Source of the DNA: Mycolicibacterium sp. CR10
GTDB lineage: Bacteria; Actinomycetota; Actinomycetes; Mycobacteriales; Mycobacteriaceae
Assembly: GCF_005222675.1 (NCBI RefSeq)
Contig: NZ_STGE01000003.1
Span: 117,823 to 181,822, forward strand
DNA length: 64,000 nucleotides
Reading direction: 5' to 3'
Part shown: positions 18,124 through 26,862 of the stretch, piece after piece
Layout of the letters: every line of letters starts with the position of its first letter
How positions within the stretch are numbered: position 1 is the stretch's first letter
Translations under genes and position numbers: made by a program
The notes under the pieces: generated by a model
Told to the model about the DNA's origin: nothing
Databases searched by the model: none
Seen by the model: the letters and a program-made list of their open reading frames with translations, nothing else

Positions 18124-19929
18124 TCACGGACTTTGCGGTACCGGGATGGGAATGGGCACCGGGACGAACGGCACGGTCAAATAGGACGTCGTCATCGGCG
18201 TCGTCCGCGGCGTCGTCGGCGGCGTCGTCGGCGGCGTCGTGGGAGGCGTCGTCGTGGTGGTCATCGTCGTGGTTGTCGTCGTCGGCGTCGTCGTCGTGGT
18301 GGTTGTCGTTGTGGTTGTTGTCGTGGTGGTCGTCGTCGTGGTGGTGGTGGTCGTCGTCGTGGTCGGCGATGTCGTCGTCGTGGTCGTCGGCGCCGGCGTG
18401 GTGACCGGCGTGGTCGTGACGACTCTCGGCGGTTCCACCGCGGTCGTCGGGGCGGGTGCCGGCGCCTGACGGGACTCGTTGCTGACGGTCACCGTCGCCG
18501 GTGGCGGCGTGAATGCGCTGCTCAAGGGGATGTTGCCGGGGGTCGGCGTCGTCGGATCGCTGCTGCCGACGCTGGTCAACGCGATCGCGACGCCGCCCAC
18601 CGCGACAAGGGCGAGGGCCGCGGCGATCCCGAACACGGACAGCGGCAATCGCTGCCAGGGCCGCGAGTCGTCCGGCGGCGGGGCTGCCGGCGGGCCGTAT
18701 CGCGACGGCGGCGGCGCCACGACATCGGTGACGTAGGCGTCGTTGGTCACATACGGGTCGTGGTCCTCGCCCGCGTACGGCACGACGTCACCACCGGCGT
18801 CGTCATCCTGGGACCACGCCAGCGCGCGGAACGTTGCCGATCCCGGTTCGTCGGCGGGTGGGCCGGGCACGACCGGGGCGGCCGGGGCGACCCACGTCGC
18901 CGTGTCTGCACCACGCCCGTAGGCGGCGAACAGAGCCGCACCCACCCCCGCATCGAGCGCGGGCTGCGGCGTGGTCACCACCCGGGCCTGGGACCGCTCC
19001 GAAAGACGCTGCACGATAAGCGGAATGCTCGCCCCACCGCCGACGAGAATCACCGCGGAGATGTCGGGCCAGCCGAAGTTGTTGCGCCCCAGCATGTCTT
19101 CGAGCGCACCGACGACACCGTCGAGCGGGCGTCTGATCAGTTCCTCCAGCTCGGCGCGAGTCACCCGGATGTCGGCGCGGTAACCGGGCAGGTCGACGGT
19201 CAGCTCGGTGACGGTCTCCCGGGACAGCTGCTCCTTAGCCGAGCGACACTGCTCCCGCAACCGGGTCAGCGATCCGACCGCGGCGGTCTGGCCGGGGTCG
19301 ACATCACCGTCACCGGCGATTCCGTCGAGGATGTGACCCAACAGCGCCTGATCGATCTGATCCCCGGCGAACTCGGCGAACCTGTCGGTGCCGCCGATCA
19401 CGGTGAACGCCGACGCCGCGTCGGCGAGAGTGATGCTGGTGCCCCCGCCACCGAAGTCAAGGAGCGCCACGGTGCCACGCCGGTCGATTCCCGGGTTGGC
19501 ATTCAGCGCGGTGAGCGCCGCCACGGCATCCGGGATCAGCCGAGGCGACAGACCGCGGGGCGACAGGATCTCGCTGGCCGCCAGCGTGTTCTGCAATGCG
19601 CCCGTCATCGCCTGGTTCCAGTACGACGGCACGGCGATGGCGACGTCCGAGGGCGGTGTGGGGCCGGCCAGCGCCGCCATCGACTCCAGCGCTTCGACCA
19701 ACAGCTGTTCGGCGGGGTAGCTCGTCCCGTCGGCGGCGACCAACGGCACCGAGTCGCCGACTCGGTCGACGAAACCGGACAGCACCACCCCCGAAGCAGT
19801 CGGGATACCGACTTCGGGTGGGGCGTGCCCGAACAGGGTCAACACCGAACGTCGAATCACGGGTTGCTGTCCGACGCTCGCCGCGACAAGGTTGGTCGTC
19901 CCGATGGACAACCCCAGCGGATCGCTCAT
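18124..19929 (-). CDS. Membrane-anchored Hsp70-like protein with poly-Thr tail
   Basis: This 601-residue protein starts with a degenerate Hsp70/actin-fold ATPase. It has LSIGTTNLVAA at the N-terminus, VAIAVPSYWNQ, ALLDFGGGGTSITLADA for phosphate binding, and VILVGGGASIPLI. There is no substrate-binding domain. After a linker comes one transmembrane helix (LSVFGIAAALALVAVGGVAI), then an outside tail ending in a run of threonines with PPTT repeats. Similar Hsp70-TM proteins occur in mycobacteria; their role is unknown. I chose MSDPLG as the start because it places the beta-strand of the ATPase fold at the N-terminus. Thr-rich exported tails are often O-mannosylated in mycobacteria (inference here). 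Confidence 0.8.
   Translation of the reverse strand: MSDPLGLSIGTTNLVAASVGQQPVIRRSVLTLFGHAPPEVGIPTASGVVLSGFVDRVGDSVPLVAADGTSYPAEQLLVEALESMAALAGPTPPSDVAIAVPSYWNQAMTGALQNTLAASEILSPRGLSPRLIPDAVAALTALNANPGIDRRGTVALLDFGGGGTSITLADAASAFTVIGGTDRFAEFAGDQIDQALLGHILDGIAGDGDVDPGQTAAVGSLTRLREQCRSAKEQLSRETVTELTVDLPGYRADIRVTRAELEELIRRPLDGVVGALEDMLGRNNFGWPDISAVILVGGGASIPLIVQRLSERSQARVVTTPQPALDAGVGAALFAAYGRGADTATWVAPAAPVVPGPPADEPGSATFRALAWSQDDDAGGDVVPYAGEDHDPYVTNDAYVTDVVAPPPSRYGPPAAPPPDDSRPWQRLPLSVFGIAAALALVAVGGVAIALTSVGSSDPTTPTPGNIPLSSAFTPPPATVTVSNESRQAPAPAPTTAVEPPRVVTTTPVTTPAPTTTTTTSPTTTTTTTTTTTTTTTTTTTTTTTTTTPTTTTTTMTTTTTPPTTPPTTPPTTPRTTPMTTSYLTVPFVPVPIPIPVPQSP
18187..18417 (+). repeat. Simple-sequence tract encoding the poly-Thr tail
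   Basis: About 77 codons of almost pure Thr (ACG/ACC, seen on the plus strand as GTCGTC/GTGGTG runs) include an uninterrupted run of 26 Thr and three PPTT units. Long near-identical trinucleotide runs can change length by slippage, always in whole codons here. Confidence 0.85.
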
Positions 19930-20022
19930 GACCCAGGCAACGATAGCGGCACCACCCATCCCCGCCAGTCAGACACTTCGGGCCCGGTGCCGCTCTATCC
20001 TCCGGTGCCGGCGTGTGCTGCA

Positions 20023-20490
20023 ATGACGGCCATGGGTGACATCGACGACATCAAGCAGGTCAAGTACCGGTATCTCCGCGCGCTCGACACCAAGCATTGG
20101 GACGACTTCGCTGACACGCTCACCGAGGATGTCGTCGGCCGGTACGGCGAGTCGATCGGCGAGGAGCACCATTTCACCAGCCGCGACGAGCTGGTCGGCT
20201 TCATGCGCAACTCGCTGGGACCCGAGATCCTCACCGAGCATCGCGTCAACCACCCCGAGATCACCGTCGACGGCGACGAGGCGAAAGCGACGTGGTACCT
20301 CCAGGATCGGGTGATCGCGCCCGACTTCAACTTCATGCTGATTGGCGCGGGCTTCTACCACGACCGGTACCGCAGGACCGACGACGGCTGGAAGATCTGC
20401 GAGACCGGCTACGACCGGACCTACGACGCGTCGATGTCGCTGGAGGCGCTGAACTTCAAGGTGAAGGCCGGTCGCGCGCTAAACCTCTGA
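20023..20490 (+). CDS. SnoaL-like / NTF2-fold protein
   Basis: This 155-residue single-domain protein has the usual SnoaL_4 start (DIDDIKQVKYRYLRALDTKHW), the acidic residue pair in DTLTEDVVGRYG, and the C-terminal strand RRTDDGWKICETGYDR. These small cone-shaped domains act as isomerases, dehydratases or binding proteins. No substrate can be given. A second ATG at 20032 is an equally good start; neither has a clear ribosome binding site. Confidence 0.75.
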   Translation: MTAMGDIDDIKQVKYRYLRALDTKHWDDFADTLTEDVVGRYGESIGEEHHFTSRDELVGFMRNSLGPEILTEHRVNHPEITVDGDEAKATWYLQDRVIAPDFNFMLIGAGFYHDRYRRTDDGWKICETGYDRTYDASMSLEALNFKVKAGRALNL

Positions 20491-20492
20491 CG

Positions 20493-21200
20493 CTATTCGG
20501 TGATGGCGATCGCGGCGCCCGGCCGCAGCCATCGCATGATCTCCACCAGCTTGGCGTCGTCGATCGCCACGCATCCTGCGGTGGGTCCCCCGTCGGTGCT
20601 GTGCACGAAAAACGCCCCGCCCTTGCCCGGAATCCGCTCCTTGTTGACACCCATCACCACGGCGTGCGCGTACTGCGGGATCTGCAGATTCTCGGTGCCC
20701 GAGCTCAGTGAGGTGTTGAACGGGCACTGATCTTCCTTGCACACCTGCATGGTGTTGTAGGTCGGGCTTTTCATGTCGCCGTCCCACCAGTGATCGGGGC
20801 CGACCTGGACGTACTGCAGGCCGCCGCCCGGGTTGGGTTCAGTGCCGAAGGCGAAGTCCAGGCTGTAGATGCCCTTCGGTGTCATCATCGACCCGTCGAA
20901 GTGGTTGGGCGACATGCCTTTCTCACCGATATGCGCCGCAATGCCGACACCACCGGCCACCGGTTGCCAGCCAGCTGCGGTCTTCTCCCAGACATCCAGC
21001 TTGGCGTCCGAACCGCCCGTGCCGGTCACGGACAGCACCTGGGTGGCGCCGCCGACCGAGTTCGCGAACCACGGCGTGAACTCCGCCTGTGCCTGCGGGG
21101 CGAGCCAGCCCGTCACCGCAGAGACCGCTGCCACGCAGAGCAGGATCAGCAGTCGGCGCAGGGGATTCCTGGCGCGATCAGGACGCGGCGCTGTCGGCAT
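20493..21200 (-). CDS. Secreted YkuD-type L,D-transpeptidase-like protein
   Basis: This 235-residue protein has a signal peptide (PLRRLLILLCVAAVSAVTG, cleaved near QAQA). The catalytic YkuD motif is FFVHSTDGGPTAGCVAI, with the His and the nucleophile Cys in GC. The family cross-links or edits peptidoglycan using the Cys thiol. The domain is small and has no other wall-binding module. Its ATG at 21200 overlaps the end of the START-domain gene by 23 bases, so it is the third gene of the arsR operon. Confidence 0.75.
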   Translation of the reverse strand: MPTAPRPDRARNPLRRLLILLCVAAVSAVTGWLAPQAQAEFTPWFANSVGGATQVLSVTGTGGSDAKLDVWEKTAAGWQPVAGGVGIAAHIGEKGMSPNHFDGSMMTPKGIYSLDFAFGTEPNPGGGLQYVQVGPDHWWDGDMKSPTYNTMQVCKEDQCPFNTSLSSGTENLQIPQYAHAVVMGVNKERIPGKGGAFFVHSTDGGPTAGCVAIDDAKLVEIMRWLRPGAAIAITE

Positions 21201-21996
21201 CCTCCAACTGTGCCATCCAGGCCTGCCATTTCGGCAGTTCGGCCGCGGCTGTGTCGCCTGCCGCCGCTCCGTAGAAGTAGATGCTGACCATGACGCGAGC
21301 CTGGTCACCCATGGTGAAGCTGCCGATCGCCGCAACGCCGGGGACGGGGTCGGTCAGGCGCAGCAGGACTTCACGGCTCTGCGCGTCCTGATGGACCCGC
21401 TCGAGCACACCGCGCAGCCGGGGTGGTCCCGGCCGCGCTTCGCAGACGGTACCGACGTCGACCCCGGCCACCCCGAGCGCGTAGGCGAGCGTCGACCACG
21501 CCTGGTCTGTGCCCGCGGAATGGACCGTCATCACCCGGACGTTGGCGGCGGGTTGCCCAGGGAAGTGCGCCAAGTACAGGCGCAGCACCGCGAAGAATCC
21601 CGGCCAGCCGGTCTCGAAGCCCTCGAGTTCGTCGTCCCAGTCGTCACGGTCGGTGAACAGGCTGTGCACCATTCGCACCACACAGCGATCCCCGGACCGG
21701 CTCGTCACCACCACCTCGGTCGCGACCGGCGGCGCCTCGCCGCTCCAGTCGTGTTCCTCGTAGCCGAAACGCACCGGGGGCTGCCATTCGGTGACGACGC
21801 CGCGCGAGGTGCCCGTGCCCTCACCGAAGTCGAATTCGACAGCACCGCCCACACGTTCGTCGACCGTGGTCGGCGTGAACCACGCGCTCATCCCGGGTCC
21901 GGTGGCGATCGCCTGCCACACCTGTTCGGGTGTGCCGGGAACCAGGAACTCCAGCTCGACCCAGCGGCGTCCGTCGTCGTCCTTCTTCAGCGGCAT
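21178..21996 (-). CDS. SRPBCC/AHSA1 START-like domain protein
   Basis: This 272-residue protein begins with a typical AHSA1 domain (VELEFLVPGTPEQVWQAIATGPGMSAWF, and later GFETGWPGFFAVLRLYL). A second, less clear domain of about 110 residues follows. These hydrophobic-cavity proteins are very often encoded next to an ArsR regulator, as here. GGAGGA near the end of the arsR gene is its ribosome binding site. The ligand is unknown. Confidence 0.8.
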   Translation of the reverse strand: MPLKKDDDGRRWVELEFLVPGTPEQVWQAIATGPGMSAWFTPTTVDERVGGAVEFDFGEGTGTSRGVVTEWQPPVRFGYEEHDWSGEAPPVATEVVVTSRSGDRCVVRMVHSLFTDRDDWDDELEGFETGWPGFFAVLRLYLAHFPGQPAANVRVMTVHSAGTDQAWSTLAYALGVAGVDVGTVCEARPGPPRLRGVLERVHQDAQSREVLLRLTDPVPGVAAIGSFTMGDQARVMVSIYFYGAAAGDTAAAELPKWQAWMAQLEDADSAAS

Positions 21997-21998
21997 CT

Positions 21999-22595
21999 CT
22001 ACTTTCCTCCTGTCGGCATCGGATAGGCCGCGAGAACCACCCGATGGGTGCGTCCCCGCGGATTGGATTGGTCGTGATAGCGCGCCACCAGTGCGGTCAC
22101 CGAGCGGGACAGTTCGTCGGTGAAGGCAGCGCGGTCCGCAGCGGAACTGAAGGTGACCGCGGTGTCGATGGTCAGCGTCGCCAGCCGCTTGCGGGTGTCA
22201 CGTGCGGTCCGCCAGAGTTCACCGACCTCGCGGACCGTGCGCGCGGCCACGGCGATCAGATAGCTCGCCGACAGTCGGTCGACTGCCCGGCCCGGGTCGA
22301 CCGCGACCGGCCCCAGCGCGCCGGGGGACACCACATACGACGATGCGGTGGCCACGAGGAGACGCTCGGTGAGTCCGCCCCAGCGTCGCTCGCCGGCCAC
22401 CTCAACGAGGTGGTGCTGTTCCAGCGCCCGCAGGTGGTAGTTCACCTTCTGCCTGCCGATGCCGACCCGTGAGGCGAGGGTTGCCGCCGACGCGGGTTCA
22501 TTCAGCTCGGCGAGGAGCCGGCCTCGGATGGGGTCGAGCGCGCTCATCGCAGCGGCCGGATCGGCGATGACCTCGACATCGAGCATGGTCACCAT
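21999..22595 (-). CDS. ArsR-family winged-helix repressor
   Basis: This protein of about 198 residues has a helix-turn-helix (ASAATLASRVGIGRQKVNYHLRALEQHHLVE) of the ArsR type found with AHSA1 genes. The metal-binding ELCVCDL motif is absent, so it probably senses another ligand. The ATG may be at 22595 or 22586. A perfect dyad lies 8 bases upstream of the first, which strongly suggests autoregulation. Confidence 0.8.
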   Translation of the reverse strand: MVTMLDVEVIADPAAAMSALDPIRGRLLAELNEPASAATLASRVGIGRQKVNYHLRALEQHHLVEVAGERRWGGLTERLLVATASSYVVSPGALGPVAVDPGRAVDRLSASYLIAVAARTVREVGELWRTARDTRKRLATLTIDTAVTFSSAADRAAFTDELSRSVTALVARYHDQSNPRGRTHRVVLAAYPMPTGGK

Positions 22596-22603
22596 GGTGA
22601 CTC

Positions 22604-22623
22604 TTGACAAATAATATTGTCAA
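22604..22623. promoter_or_regulatory. ArsR operator dyad in the divergent promoter
   Basis: TTGACAA-ATAATA-TTGTCAA is a perfect 7-bp inverted repeat with a 6-bp AT centre, extendable to 22603-22624. On the minus strand it contains TATTAT, a good -10 for the arsR gene. It also lies 26 bases upstream of the divergent PAP2/kinase gene, so both could be repressed from one site. Confidence 0.7.
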
Positions 22624-22637
22624 GGGACGGGTGCCGC

Positions 22638-22643
22638 TAAGTT
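22638..22643 (+). promoter_or_regulatory. Candidate -10 (TAAGTT) of a leaderless transcript
   Basis: TAAGTT ends 6 bases before the ATG at 22650, where no Shine-Dalgarno is visible. Confidence 0.4.
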
Positions 22644-22649
22644 GGCGGC

Positions 22650-24143
22650 ATGGACCTGCCGCCGCTGCTTCGTCGCCACCGTGGAATCCGTCAGATCGGC
22701 GAGGGCCTCGGCACGCTGGACCGCGAGGTGTTCGAGGCTGTCGCGGAGTCGCCCAGCCCGCTCCTGGACGCGGTGATGCCGCGCCTGACCAAGGCCGCCG
22801 ACCATTCGAAGCTGTGGTTCGCCCTCGCCGCGGCGCTGACCGCCTTCGGATCCCCGTCGGTCAAGCGAGGCGCCGCACGCGGTGTCGTCACGCTGGGGCT
22901 GACCAGCTTGATCACCAACCAGGGAGCCAAGCGGATCTGGCGCCGCGAACGGCCGAGCCGCCTCCTGGTGCCGTTGGCCCGGCAGACCCGCCGGTTCCCG
23001 ACGTCGAATTCGCTGCCCTCGGGACACTCGGCCAGTGCCGCCGCGTTCGCGGTCGGGGTCGGGCTGGAGAACCCACCGGTCGGCCTCGGCCTGGCACTGC
23101 TGGCGGGCCTGGTCGGGATGTCTCGGGTGGCCACCGGCGCGCATTACCCCGGCGATGTGCTTGCAGGGTTCGGTCTCGGGGCGGGCATCGCGGTACTGGG
23201 GGCGAAGGTGGTGCCGCCGATCGTCGAGGAGCGGCTGCCCGGAGTCGCACCGCTGCGGGTGGACACCACCGAGCGCCCCGAGGGCGCGGGCGTGACGCTC
23301 GTGGTCAATCCGGCCTCGGGCAGCGGCACCGGCGCCCGGGTGCTCGACGAGGTTCACGAAGCTCTGCCTCAGGCCAAGATCGTGGAACTGAAGGAGGACG
23401 ACGACGTCGAGGAAGTGCTGCGGGCAGCGGCGCGGGACGCCGAGGTACTCGGCATCGCCGGCGGTGACGGCACCGTGGCGGCCGCTGCGTCGATCGCGGT
23501 CGAGCAGGGTGTTCCGCTCGCGGTCTTCCCCGGCGGAACCTTCAACCATTTCGCCAAGGACATCGGCTGCGACACCACCGCCAAGACCGTCGCGGCGATC
23601 CAGGGCGGCGACATCTCCTGCGTCGACATGGTCTGCCTCAATGAGAAGCAGATGGTGGTCAACACCGCCAGCGTCGGCTCGTACCCGCAGTTCGTGCAGA
23701 CCCGCGAAAAGCTCGAGCACAAGATCGGCAAACCGCTGGCCGGAATCTACGCGATGTTTCACACGCTTCTGCGCGATCAGCCGGTTCGTATCACGTACGA
23801 CAACCAGACGCTGCAGACCTCGTTGTTCTTCCTCGGCAACTCGATCTATCTCCCGTCGGGCTTCGCGCCGTCGCGTCGCACCCGGTTGGATGACGGGCTC
23901 ATCGACATCCGGATGCTGGAAACCGGACGCCCGTTCAGCCGGCTGCGCATCGTGACCTCGCTCGCGCTGGGCCGGCTGACCCGAAGCCCGCTCTACCGCG
24001 AACTGAGAGTGCCCGAATTCACCTTCGAATCGGTGGACGGACCCACGGTCCTGGCGCTCGACGGCGAGGTCGGCACCGAGCTGTCCAAGGCCAGCTTCAG
24101 CGTGCGGTACCGGGCGCTGCCGGTATTTCGTCCGGCTGTGTGA
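22650..24143 (+). CDS. Fused PAP2 phosphatase / diacylglycerol-kinase-type lipid kinase
   Basis: This 497-residue fusion has PAP2 motifs in its first half: KRIWRRERPSR, then PSGHSASAAAF, then SRVATGAHYPGDVLAG. The second half is a DAGK/sphingosine-kinase catalytic domain (LVVNPASGSGTG, then GIAGGDGTVAAAA and FPGGTFNHFAKD). Such fusions dephosphorylate a lipid phosphate and phosphorylate a lipid or polyprenol; the exact substrate is not known. The ATG is probably leaderless. Its 3' end overlaps the convergent PAP2 gene by 47 bases. Confidence 0.88.
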   Translation: MDLPPLLRRHRGIRQIGEGLGTLDREVFEAVAESPSPLLDAVMPRLTKAADHSKLWFALAAALTAFGSPSVKRGAARGVVTLGLTSLITNQGAKRIWRRERPSRLLVPLARQTRRFPTSNSLPSGHSASAAAFAVGVGLENPPVGLGLALLAGLVGMSRVATGAHYPGDVLAGFGLGAGIAVLGAKVVPPIVEERLPGVAPLRVDTTERPEGAGVTLVVNPASGSGTGARVLDEVHEALPQAKIVELKEDDDVEEVLRAAARDAEVLGIAGGDGTVAAAASIAVEQGVPLAVFPGGTFNHFAKDIGCDTTAKTVAAIQGGDISCVDMVCLNEKQMVVNTASVGSYPQFVQTREKLEHKIGKPLAGIYAMFHTLLRDQPVRITYDNQTLQTSLFFLGNSIYLPSGFAPSRRTRLDDGLIDIRMLETGRPFSRLRIVTSLALGRLTRSPLYRELRVPEFTFESVDGPTVLALDGEVGTELSKASFSVRYRALPVFRPAV

Positions 24144-24771
24144 CCGGGCGGTCGAGTCGACCCTGCGGTGCCACCACCAACAGGCAGAGCACGAAGTAGG
24201 CGTATCCCAGCGCCCAACCGGCGAGCACGTCCGACGGATGGTGCACGTTGAGGGCCACCCGACCGACACCGACCGCGACGACGATCACGACGCCGAGCGC
24301 GACGAGCCAGCCGCGCCGCGACGCACGGACCAGGGGCAGCGCCACGGTGAGCAGCGCCAGCACCGAGACCATCAGGCCGAGAGCGTGTCCCGATGGGAAC
24401 GACGTGCCATACGCCGACACCATCGCGGTCGCCGGTCGCGGACGGTCGACCGATCGCTTGGCTATCTCGGTCACCAACCCGCTGAACTCCACGCTGATCA
24501 CCAGAAAGATCGCGATGCGAATCTGGCGTCGGACAAACGCCACCACGATCACACCGAGCGTGACAATCCGGAAGGCGAACGGGCCGAACACGGTGCAGAA
24601 GACGTCCCACGCCGTCACCCAACCGGGGTGCGCCTCGCCGATCCGGTGCATCGGTTCCAGAGCCCAGGCGTCGATGCGTGCCATCCAGGCGGACCCGTAT
24701 CCCAGCCACATCAGGGCGAACACGACCAGCGCCGCGGCGGCGGTGCCGAGCAGCAAGCCTTTGCGCGCCAT
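24097..24771 (-). CDS. PAP2-family membrane phosphatase
   Basis: This protein of about 224 residues has several membrane helices and the PAP2 triad motifs KRSVDRPRP, PSGHALGLM and GRVALNVHHPSDVLAG. It should dephosphorylate a lipid or prenyl phosphate at the membrane. It converges on, and overlaps by 47 bases, another gene that also carries a PAP2 domain. ATG at 24771 is chosen over the adjacent GTG at 24774. Confidence 0.85.
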   Translation of the reverse strand: MARKGLLLGTAAAALVVFALMWLGYGSAWMARIDAWALEPMHRIGEAHPGWVTAWDVFCTVFGPFAFRIVTLGVIVVAFVRRQIRIAIFLVISVEFSGLVTEIAKRSVDRPRPATAMVSAYGTSFPSGHALGLMVSVLALLTVALPLVRASRRGWLVALGVVIVVAVGVGRVALNVHHPSDVLAGWALGYAYFVLCLLVVAPQGRLDRPVTQPDEIPAAPGTAR

Positions 24772-24835
24772 CACCTGACAAGATGTACCACCCGAGTTTC
24801 GTCTACAGCGTCCTCGGGGTTCCGCGCGGCTGAGC

Positions 24836-24841
24836 TACCGT
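24836..24841 (+). promoter_or_regulatory. Candidate -10 (TACCGT) of a leaderless transcript
   Basis: TACCGT ends 6 bases before the ATG at 24848; no Shine-Dalgarno precedes that ATG. Confidence 0.4.
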
Positions 24842-24847
24842 GCCTGC

Positions 24848-25330
24848 ATGGCCGTATTACTTCGGAAGCTCCTCCGGATCGGCAGGCTTCCCAGCGAGCT
24901 GCGTGCCGAGGTCGAGGCTGAGGGCATCCTGTTCATCGCCGAGTACGTCGCCGTCACGCGTCGCTTCCGTGGCGCCGTGCCAGGGCTGCGATCTTCGGGC
25001 AGCATCGCGAGTTACGTCGGTGCGCTGGTGCTGACCAACGAGCGGGTGCTGGGCACGCTGTCGTCGGTGCCCAAGTTGGCCGGGCGCACGATCGACCTTC
25101 GCTGGGACGCCCCGCAATCCGGTCCGGTCAAGGCCGAGATCTCGGCGACCGGACTGACGCTCGACGTCGACGTGGCCGCGGTCGACCCGCGCTGTTCGGG
25201 CGAGCTGTCACTGCATTACAAGGAAGACATCCCCGCCGACGTGCTCGGCCGACTGCCGCGGCGGTCTCTCGCGTTCGACGTCCCTGCGGAGTTCATCTTC
25301 CGCGCGGTGGGCGTGCCCTATCACCCGTAG
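24848..25330 (+). CDS. Conserved-looking protein of unknown function
   Basis: This 160-residue protein has no recognised motif, signal peptide or membrane helix. It has alternating beta-type segments (ILFIAEYVAVTRRF, ALVLTNERVLGTL, EISATGLTLDVDV), giving the impression of a PH-like beta fold. It ends 89 bases before the sulfatase gene. Codon usage looks normal for the window. Confidence 0.7.
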   Translation: MAVLLRKLLRIGRLPSELRAEVEAEGILFIAEYVAVTRRFRGAVPGLRSSGSIASYVGALVLTNERVLGTLSSVPKLAGRTIDLRWDAPQSGPVKAEISATGLTLDVDVAAVDPRCSGELSLHYKEDIPADVLGRLPRRSLAFDVPAEFIFRAVGVPYHP

Positions 25331-25419
25331 GTTGCCTTGGGTGACTCTGCGCGAATGAAAGGGTTGCGACGACGCCGCGGACCACGTTGCGTGAAGCGCC
25401 AGCACAAGAAAGGGCCTCA

Positions 25420-26796
25420 GTGACTGACCAGCACCGCGACAACGTGCTTCTTGTGCACTGGCATGACCTCGGTCGCTATCTGGGTGTCTACGGCCACCAC
25501 GACGTCTCCAGCCCCCGCCTCGACGAACTGGCCGCGGAGGGAATCCTCTTCACCGCCGCGCATGCCACCGCTCCGCTGTGTTCGCCGTCGCGCGGTTCGC
25601 TCTTCACCGGCCGCTACCCGCAGAGCAACGGGCTGGTCGGACTGGCCCACCACGGGTGGGAGTACCGCGCAGGGGTTCGCACCCTTCCGCGCATCCTGTC
25701 CGACAGCGGTTGGTACACAGCACTTTTCGGTATGCAACACGAGACGTCATACCCGTCGTCGCTCGGTTTCAACGAGTTCGACGTCTCCAACTCCTACTGT
25801 GAATACGTCGTCGAGCAGGCCACCCGGTGGCTCGCCGACCCACCGCCCCAACCATTCCTGCTGACCGCGGGCTTCTTCGAGACCCACCGGCCCTACCCAC
25901 ACGATCGCTATCAACCCGCCGACGCCGACGCGGTCACGCTCCCGGACTACCTGCCCGACACCGCCGACGTCCGCCAGGATCTGGCGGACTTCTACGGATC
26001 GATATCGGTCGCCGACGCCGCGGTCGGCGAACTGCTCGACACGCTGGCCGTCACCGGACTGGACCGCACCACCTGGGTGGTCTTCGTCACCGATCATGGG
26101 CCGGCACTGCCGCGTGCGAAATCCACCCTCTACGACGCCGGCACCGGCATCGCGATGATCGTTCGCCCGCCGCGCTGCACCGATTCCACATCGCAGGTGT
26201 ACGACGAGTTGTTCAGTGGCGTCGACCTGGTACCGACCCTGCTGGAACTGCTGGGCGTGGGCATCCCGCCGGACATCGAAGGGCTCTCGCACGCAACGCA
26301 ATTGAGGCAGCCGCAGGACCAGGATCCGGTTCGCGACGCGGTCTACACCATGAAGACCTACCACGATTCGTTCGACCCGATCCGCGCGATCCGCACCAAG
26401 GACTACAGCTATATCGAGAACTACGCCGCGCGACCCCTGCTGGATCTGCCGTGGGACATCGCCGACAGCGCACCGGGGCGAGTGGTCGAACCGTTGACGC
26501 AGGGGCCACGCCCCGAGCGCGAACTCTACGATCTGACCGTCGATCCGACCGAGACGCACAATTTGCTGGGACCTGAAGCGACGGAGCAGGCGGAGGCGAT
26601 CGGCAGCGATCTGGCCCTACTCCTCAACGACTGGCGCCAGAACGTCAACGACGTCATTCCGTCCGACTTCGCGGGCACCCGGATCGCTGACCGGTACACC
26701 GCCACCTACGCCCGCATCAACGATCTCCAGATCCCAAGTCGCTCAGCGGTAGCCGCTGGTCGCGGCATCGAAGGCGAGCGCACATCCGGGCAATAG
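25420..26796 (+). CDS. Type I sulfatase (Rv0296c-like)
   Basis: This 458-residue enzyme has the sulfatase signature CSPSRGSLFTGRYP with Cys54, the residue converted to formylglycine. It has an N-terminal metal-binding Asp/His region (HWHDLGRYLGVYGHHDV) and a second metal site FVTDHGPALPRAKS. It hydrolyses a sulfate ester; the substrate is not evident. GTG at 25420 has AAGGG 7 bases upstream. It is followed by stf0, matching the neighbouring Rv0296c/Rv0295c pair. No signal peptide is seen, so it is probably cytoplasmic. Confidence 0.88.
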   Translation: MTDQHRDNVLLVHWHDLGRYLGVYGHHDVSSPRLDELAAEGILFTAAHATAPLCSPSRGSLFTGRYPQSNGLVGLAHHGWEYRAGVRTLPRILSDSGWYTALFGMQHETSYPSSLGFNEFDVSNSYCEYVVEQATRWLADPPPQPFLLTAGFFETHRPYPHDRYQPADADAVTLPDYLPDTADVRQDLADFYGSISVADAAVGELLDTLAVTGLDRTTWVVFVTDHGPALPRAKSTLYDAGTGIAMIVRPPRCTDSTSQVYDELFSGVDLVPTLLELLGVGIPPDIEGLSHATQLRQPQDQDPVRDAVYTMKTYHDSFDPIRAIRTKDYSYIENYAARPLLDLPWDIADSAPGRVVEPLTQGPRPERELYDLTVDPTETHNLLGPEATEQAEAIGSDLALLLNDWRQNVNDVIPSDFAGTRIADRYTATYARINDLQIPSRSAVAAGRGIEGERTSGQ

Positions 26797-26849
26797 TTTC
26801 GCTCACCGTGATCGCAAAACCCGGCAGTGCCTACCCCGGCGATTGAGGC

Positions 26850-26855
26850 TAAGCT
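26850..26855 (+). promoter_or_regulatory. Candidate -10 (TAAGCT) of a leaderless stf0 transcript
   Basis: TAAGCT ends 7 bases before the stf0 ATG, which lacks a Shine-Dalgarno. Confidence 0.45.
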
Positions 26856-26862
26856 CTCGCGC

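Noticed and set aside
18187..18417. Possible CRISPR-like repeat array
   Set aside because: The region is a trinucleotide run without spacers or repeat-spacer periodicity, and it lies inside a reading frame.
18239..18469. Plus-strand frame coding almost pure valine
   Set aside because: It is the reverse complement of the poly-Thr tail of the Hsp70-like protein, with no ribosome site or plausible fold.
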